Below, one piece after another: positions 57,165-64,000 of a DNA stretch of 64,000 bases. The stretch comes from Piscicola geometra (Eukaryota; Annelida; Clitellata; Hirudinida; Piscicolidae), in contig OX030963.1 in NCBI GenBank assembly GCA_943735955.1, forward strand, positions 5,672,727 through 5,736,726. Direction: 5' to 3'. Both the position numbers and the translations under genes were made by a program. Under the pieces are notes generated by a model. The model worked only from the letters and a program-made list of their open reading frames with translations, was not told the origin of the DNA and did no database searches. Positions within the stretch are counted from its first letter, which is position 1; each line of letters opens with the position of its first letter.

Positions 57165-59625
57165 TTTATATTTAAAATTGTATTTTATATTTAAAATTGT
57201 ATTTTATATTTAAAATTGTATTTTATATTTAAAATTGTATTTTATATTTAAAATTGTATTTTATATTTAAAATTGTATTTTATATTTAAAATTGTATTTT
57301 ATATTTAAAATTGTATTTTATATTTAAAATTGTATTTTATATTTAAAATTGTATTTTATATTTAAAATTGTATTTTATATTTAAAATTGTATTTTATATT
57401 TAAAATTGTATTTTATATTTAAAATTGTATTTTATATTTAAAATTGTATTTTATATTTAAAATTGTATTTTATATTTAAAATTGTATTTTATATTTAAAA
57501 TTGTATTTTATATTTAAAATTGTATTTTATATTTAAAATTGTATTTTATATTTAAAATTGTATTTTATATTTAAAATTGTATTTTATATTTAAAATTGTA
57601 TTTTATATTTAAAATTGTATTTTATATTTAAAATTGTATTTTATATTTAAAATTGTATTTTATATTTAAAATTGTATTTTATATTTAAAATTGTATTTTA
57701 TATTTAAAATTGTATTTTATATTTAAAATTGTATTTTATATTTAAAATTGTATTTTATATTTAAAATTGTATTTTATATTTAAAATTGTATTTTATATTT
57801 AAAATTGTATTTTATATTTAAAATTGTATTTTATATTTAAAATTGTATTTTATATTTAAAATTGTATTTTATATTTAAAATTGTATTTTATATTTAAAAT
57901 TGTATTTTATATTTAAAATTGTCTTTTATATTTAAAATTGTATTTTATATTTAAAATTGTATTTTATATTTAAAATTGTATTTTATATTTAAAATTTTAT
58001 TTTATATTTAAAATTGTATTTTATATTTAAAATTGTATTTTATATTTAAAATTGTATTTTATATTTAAAATTGTATTTTATATTTAAAATTGTATTTTAT
58101 ATTTAAAATTGTATTTTATATTTAAAATTGTATATTATATTTAAAATTGTATTTTATATTTAAAATTGTATTTTATATTTAAAATTATATTTTATATTTA
58201 AAATTGTATTTTATAATTAAAATTGTATTTTATATTTAAAATTGTATTTTATATTTAAAATTGTATTTTATATTTAAAATTGTATTTTATATTTAAAATT
58301 GTATTTTATATTTAAAATTGTATTTTATATTTAAAATTGTATTTTATATTTAAAATTGTATTTTATATTTAAAATTGTATTTTATATTTAAAATTGTATT
58401 TTATATTTAAAATTGTATTTTATATTTAAAATTGTATTTTATATTTAAAATTGTATTTTATATTTAAAATTGTATTTTATATTTAAAATTTTATTTTATA
58501 TTTAAAATTTTATTTTATCTTTAAAATTTTATTTTATATTTAAAATTTTATTTTATATTTAAAATTTTATTTTAAATTTCAACTTTTATTTTATATTTAA
58601 ACTTTCATTTTATATTTACAATTTTATTTTATATTTACAATTTTATTTTATATTTACAATTTTATTTTATATTTACAAGTTTATTTTATATTTACAATTT
58701 TATTTTATATTTACAATTTTATTTTATATTTACAATTTTATTTTATATTTACAATTTTATTTTATATTTACAATTTCTTTTTATTTTTACAATTTTATTT
58801 TATATTTACAATTTTATTTTATATTTACAATTTTATTTTATATTTACAATTTTATTTTATATTTACAATTTTATTTTATATTTACAATTTTATTTTATAT
58901 TTACAATTTTATTTTATATTTACAATTTTATTTTATATTTACAATTTTATTTTATATTTACAATTTTATTTTATATTTAAAATTTTATTTTATATTAAAA
59001 ATTTTATTTTAAATTTAAACTTTTATTTTATATTTAAAATTTTATTTTAAATTTAAACTTTTATTTTATATTTAAACTTTCATTTTATATTTACAATTTT
59101 ATTTTATATTTACAATTTTATTTTATATTTACAATTTTATTTTATATTTACAATTTTATTTTATATTTACAATTTTATTTTATATTTACAATTTTCTTTT
59201 ATATTTACAATTTTATTTTATATTTACAATTTTCTTTTATATTTACAATTTATTTTATATTTACAATTTTATTTTCTATTTACAATTTTATTTTATATTT
59301 ACAATTTTATTTTATATTTACAATTTTATTTTATATTTACAATTTCATTTTATAATTACAATTTTATTTTATATTTAAAATTTTATTTTATATTTACAAT
59401 TTCATTTTATATTTAAAATTTTATTTTATATTTACAATTTTATTTTATATTTACAATTTTATTTTATATTTACAATTTTATTTTATATTTACAATTTTAT
59501 TTTATATTTACAATTTTATTTTATATTTACAATTTTATTTTATATTTACAATTTTATTTTATATTTACAATTTTATTTTATATTTACAATTTTATTTTAT
59601 ATTTACAATTTTATTTTATATTAAA
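57165..59625. repeat. 19-bp satellite array, copy B
   Basis: About 130 units of the family at 45185-48205. The left 1.3 kb is almost pure ttgtattttatatttaaaa; the right part is mainly the aCaatt variant. Confidence 0.95.
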
Positions 59626-59794
59626 GTTTTTATTTAAAAAAGTCCGTTTTTAACTATTTTAAGGGGTGAATCAGTTGAGGGGTGAATCGGTTATTAAGTG
59701 AATCGGTTAAGGATTGAATCGGTTATGGGGTGAATCGGTTAAGGGGTGAATCGGTTATGGGGTGAATCGGTTAAGGGGTGAATCGACTGCAATT

Positions 59795-60300
59795 CCTTGC
59801 TTCACCCCGTTCATGAATGGAAAAAGGTCGGATGATTCTTCACTGTCCTGGACTCTGGTCTGCATTTCTTCGTGGAAATGTGGTACCGTGACGATGCATT
59901 TCCTTGGGCAACTGTACTTGGCCATGAACATCCACAGTCTTGTTTTCTTCTGAAAGTGTCAAAAGCCTTGGTCAGGTTCACATATGTAAAAAAACAGGTC
60001 GGAGTTATGTTCTTAACATTCTCTTGCAGCGGCTTAGTTCCTTTATTTGTGTGTGGAATATTTACGGATTATCCGGTCAAGGTGGGCTGGGAGGCGGTTG
60101 AACAGGCATCTAGCAAGACACTTTTCTGCGATTGAAAAAAGTGATATGCATTTGATTGGCAGAGATTTTTTTTAGCTTTCAGAGATGTATGATGAAAGCA
60201 TCTTTGGAGTCTTGAGCGCTTTTGTTCGCTTTTGTTCGCTTCGTAAAGGACGCTATACAAAAATTAGTGATTCTTGCAGAATCATTTTTTTCTCCCACAG
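59795..60300 (-). pseudogene. RTE-type LINE, reverse transcriptase part (copy B)
   Basis: Same as 48374-48890: SLKA...ISLFSIAE-like, LTKAFDT and GVKQG blocks on the minus strand, with small indels that break the frame at other points. Confidence 0.7.
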
Positions 60301-60524
60301 CAATGAAAAGAGCTGGGGGAGCCTTTCAGTCAGAGTTGTTTCACCCTCTTCGTAGGCCCCGAGCCAGATGCTTTGCCGATATAGAAGAGATTAATTTCTT
60401 TCCAGGTATTGTGCATGGCTGGAGGACCATCCAGTGCTTCGTTGGTGGGCACTCGGCGGAGACGGTTGATAGCCTCGACGTTGGTTGACAGAAAACGATT
60501 AGGGACTTTATCTAAATATTTGGC

Positions 60525-60822
60525 CTACTTCTTCAATATCTTTTTTTTCTGTGATGAGAGTGTAACTTTTTGCGCTGGTTATCCAGAACTGCTGACAGGT
60601 CTCTAGTGTATACATTGAAGAGCGTTGAAGATAGAGGACAACCCTGTCTAACCCCACTTGTGCATGTAACCCATTCTGTCTCTAGGTCCCACAACACAAA
60701 CCTCACTCTGTTTTTCTCATACACCTCCCTCAACACCCTCAATATTCTTCCACACATTCCCATTTTTTAGCAACTCAAACAGTTTATCCCTGTTAACCCT
60801 ATCGTCATTTCGTGGAATTACC
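60525..60822 (-). pseudogene. Second reverse transcriptase fragment (copy B)
   Basis: Same as 49110-49405, with GVRQGCPLSSTLFN. One A is missing in a poly-A run at the start of the fragment, which shifts the frame. Confidence 0.7.
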
Positions 60823-61760
60823 CAATTAATTTTGCCCAACTACTATCATCCAACTACCAAAATTCTTCGAATGTTTCATAATTTATCTCAAACATGTTTA
60901 TATACTGCTTTTTCCCTATTTTGTGATAATTACTGTTAAAAAATATTAATATAACTTGAAAATGCTAGATAAACAAATTCGCAAGAGAATAGACAATTTG
61001 GTTTATAATCTACTCCTATATTTCACCATAAAATACCATCTTCATTCGTTTTATTCTGCTAGACCAAATAAAAACAGAATGGTTTGAAATTTATATTTTA
61101 TACAAAGATTACACCCTGTTCCATGATAGGAATACCAAAAATCTCAGCCTAATAAGTTTATTTCAATAAATAAATTAACACCAGTCCAACTACCGTCATC
61201 TCGTGGAATTACCCAATCAATTGCAATTTTCTATCGTAAAAATGAATTTTTGTTAAAATAGGCTCTTCCAAATATATACCTTCAGGCCCACTCTTTCTTT
61301 CATCCGGTTCTGACTTTCATTCATCCTTTCTAATTCATGCATGCATCCGATTACAATTATCTTTCTCTCCTCATCACATATATCCTGTCCTCTGTTGCAG
61401 TCGAGTGATAAGTTGAAGTTATTCATCCAAGCATTGTATACTATAAATTCATATTTATATATAATACAGTGATTGAAAAGTAAATTCTTAAACATAAAAA
61501 ATAAAATGAGCTAAAACTATATACCAAAAAATGGAACAAAAGGCGATTATTTTCAAAGAGGCGTAAACCAATTCCAACTTCAAGACCTTCTTTAGTTAAA
61601 GCTTCGGTATACAAAAATATTCTTCTTCTACTGCTCTTAAAGTTTTAAACTTAAAACACTTAAACATGCTACCGTCTCAATTATTATGCGAAATAAATGT
61701 TATATTTTTAATGAATATTCCATGAAATAGGTACTGACATCTTCCTTCTTCGACAACGCA

Positions 61761-63952
<2,192 letters not shown>

Positions 63953-64000
63953 GTATGTTTCCTGTGTATCCAATTTTTATGAATTTAGTAGGAATGAAGG

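Larger units (their letters stand above)
56317..59791. mobile_element. Foldback-like element with tandem-repeat inverted ends (copy B, 3.5 kb)
   Basis: Left block has four 16-bp units, right block eight. The 9-base flanks ccttgtttc (56304-56312) and ccttgcttc (59795-59803) differ at one base. The middle part of copy A, including the MULE remnant, is missing; the left array joins directly to the sequence at 45069. Confidence 0.78.

Overview
The window is AT-rich invertebrate (metazoan) nuclear DNA. It has spliced host genes with GT-AG introns, dense nested transposons, long AT-rich satellites and microsatellites, and no operons or bacterial-type gene packing. I cannot name the species from the sequence.

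Two host loci can be supported. (1) On the minus strand, from about 27.76 kb down to 5.75 kb, there is an atlastin-like dynamin-family GTPase. Ten coding exons can be read, with matching splice phases, P-loop GTYRKGKS, TTG, DTQG and RD motifs, and the start of the middle (helical) domain. Its introns are packed with transposons. The C-terminal exons (rest of the helical bundle, membrane hairpin, tail) were not found. (2) On the plus strand, from 50.3 kb, there is a type II transmembrane collagen-like gene: a short cytosolic N-terminus, one membrane span, a furin-type RKRR site, a linker, then small phase-1 Gly-X-Y exons. Its 5' part is repeated from 61.8 kb to the window end, inside a segmental duplication (about 42.0-52.5 kb versus 55.26-64.0 kb).

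Layout. 0-3.8 kb: the right part of a Mutator-like element with a broken transposase, AT satellites and a terminal repeat built of tandem 16-mers. 3.8-4.9 kb: hAT and LINE debris. 5.7-16.4 kb: atlastin exons 10 to 2, with introns holding hAT elements (exact 8-bp target duplications), a pogo-like element, a palindrome-ended element, a TA-flanked repeat and a tRNA-derived SINE. 16.4-27.7 kb: atlastin intron 1, with a 19-bp satellite and an old hAT split by two younger hATs and a LINE. 27.8-29.6 kb: a Merlin (IS1595-like) transposon just upstream of the atlastin start. 30.0-31.7 kb: a second Mutator-like element with 9-bp target duplications. 32-37 kb: hAT and LINE pieces and a (TAG)n tract. 36.8-42.6 kb: a TA-flanked repeat split by a hAT, itself split by a LINE and a MITE. 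43-48.4 kb and 56.3-59.8 kb: two copies of a foldback-like element with tandem-repeat inverted termini and kilobases of 19-bp satellite, both sitting inside an RTE-type LINE. 50.3-54.5 kb and 61.8-64 kb: the duplicated collagen-like gene.

The strongest points are the atlastin gene whose splice donors touch a microsatellite and a MITE, the foldback-like Mutator-related element that appears to carry its own satellite arrays, and the duplication that seems to truncate one copy of the collagen gene. Family names come from remembered sequence features; no database search was run.
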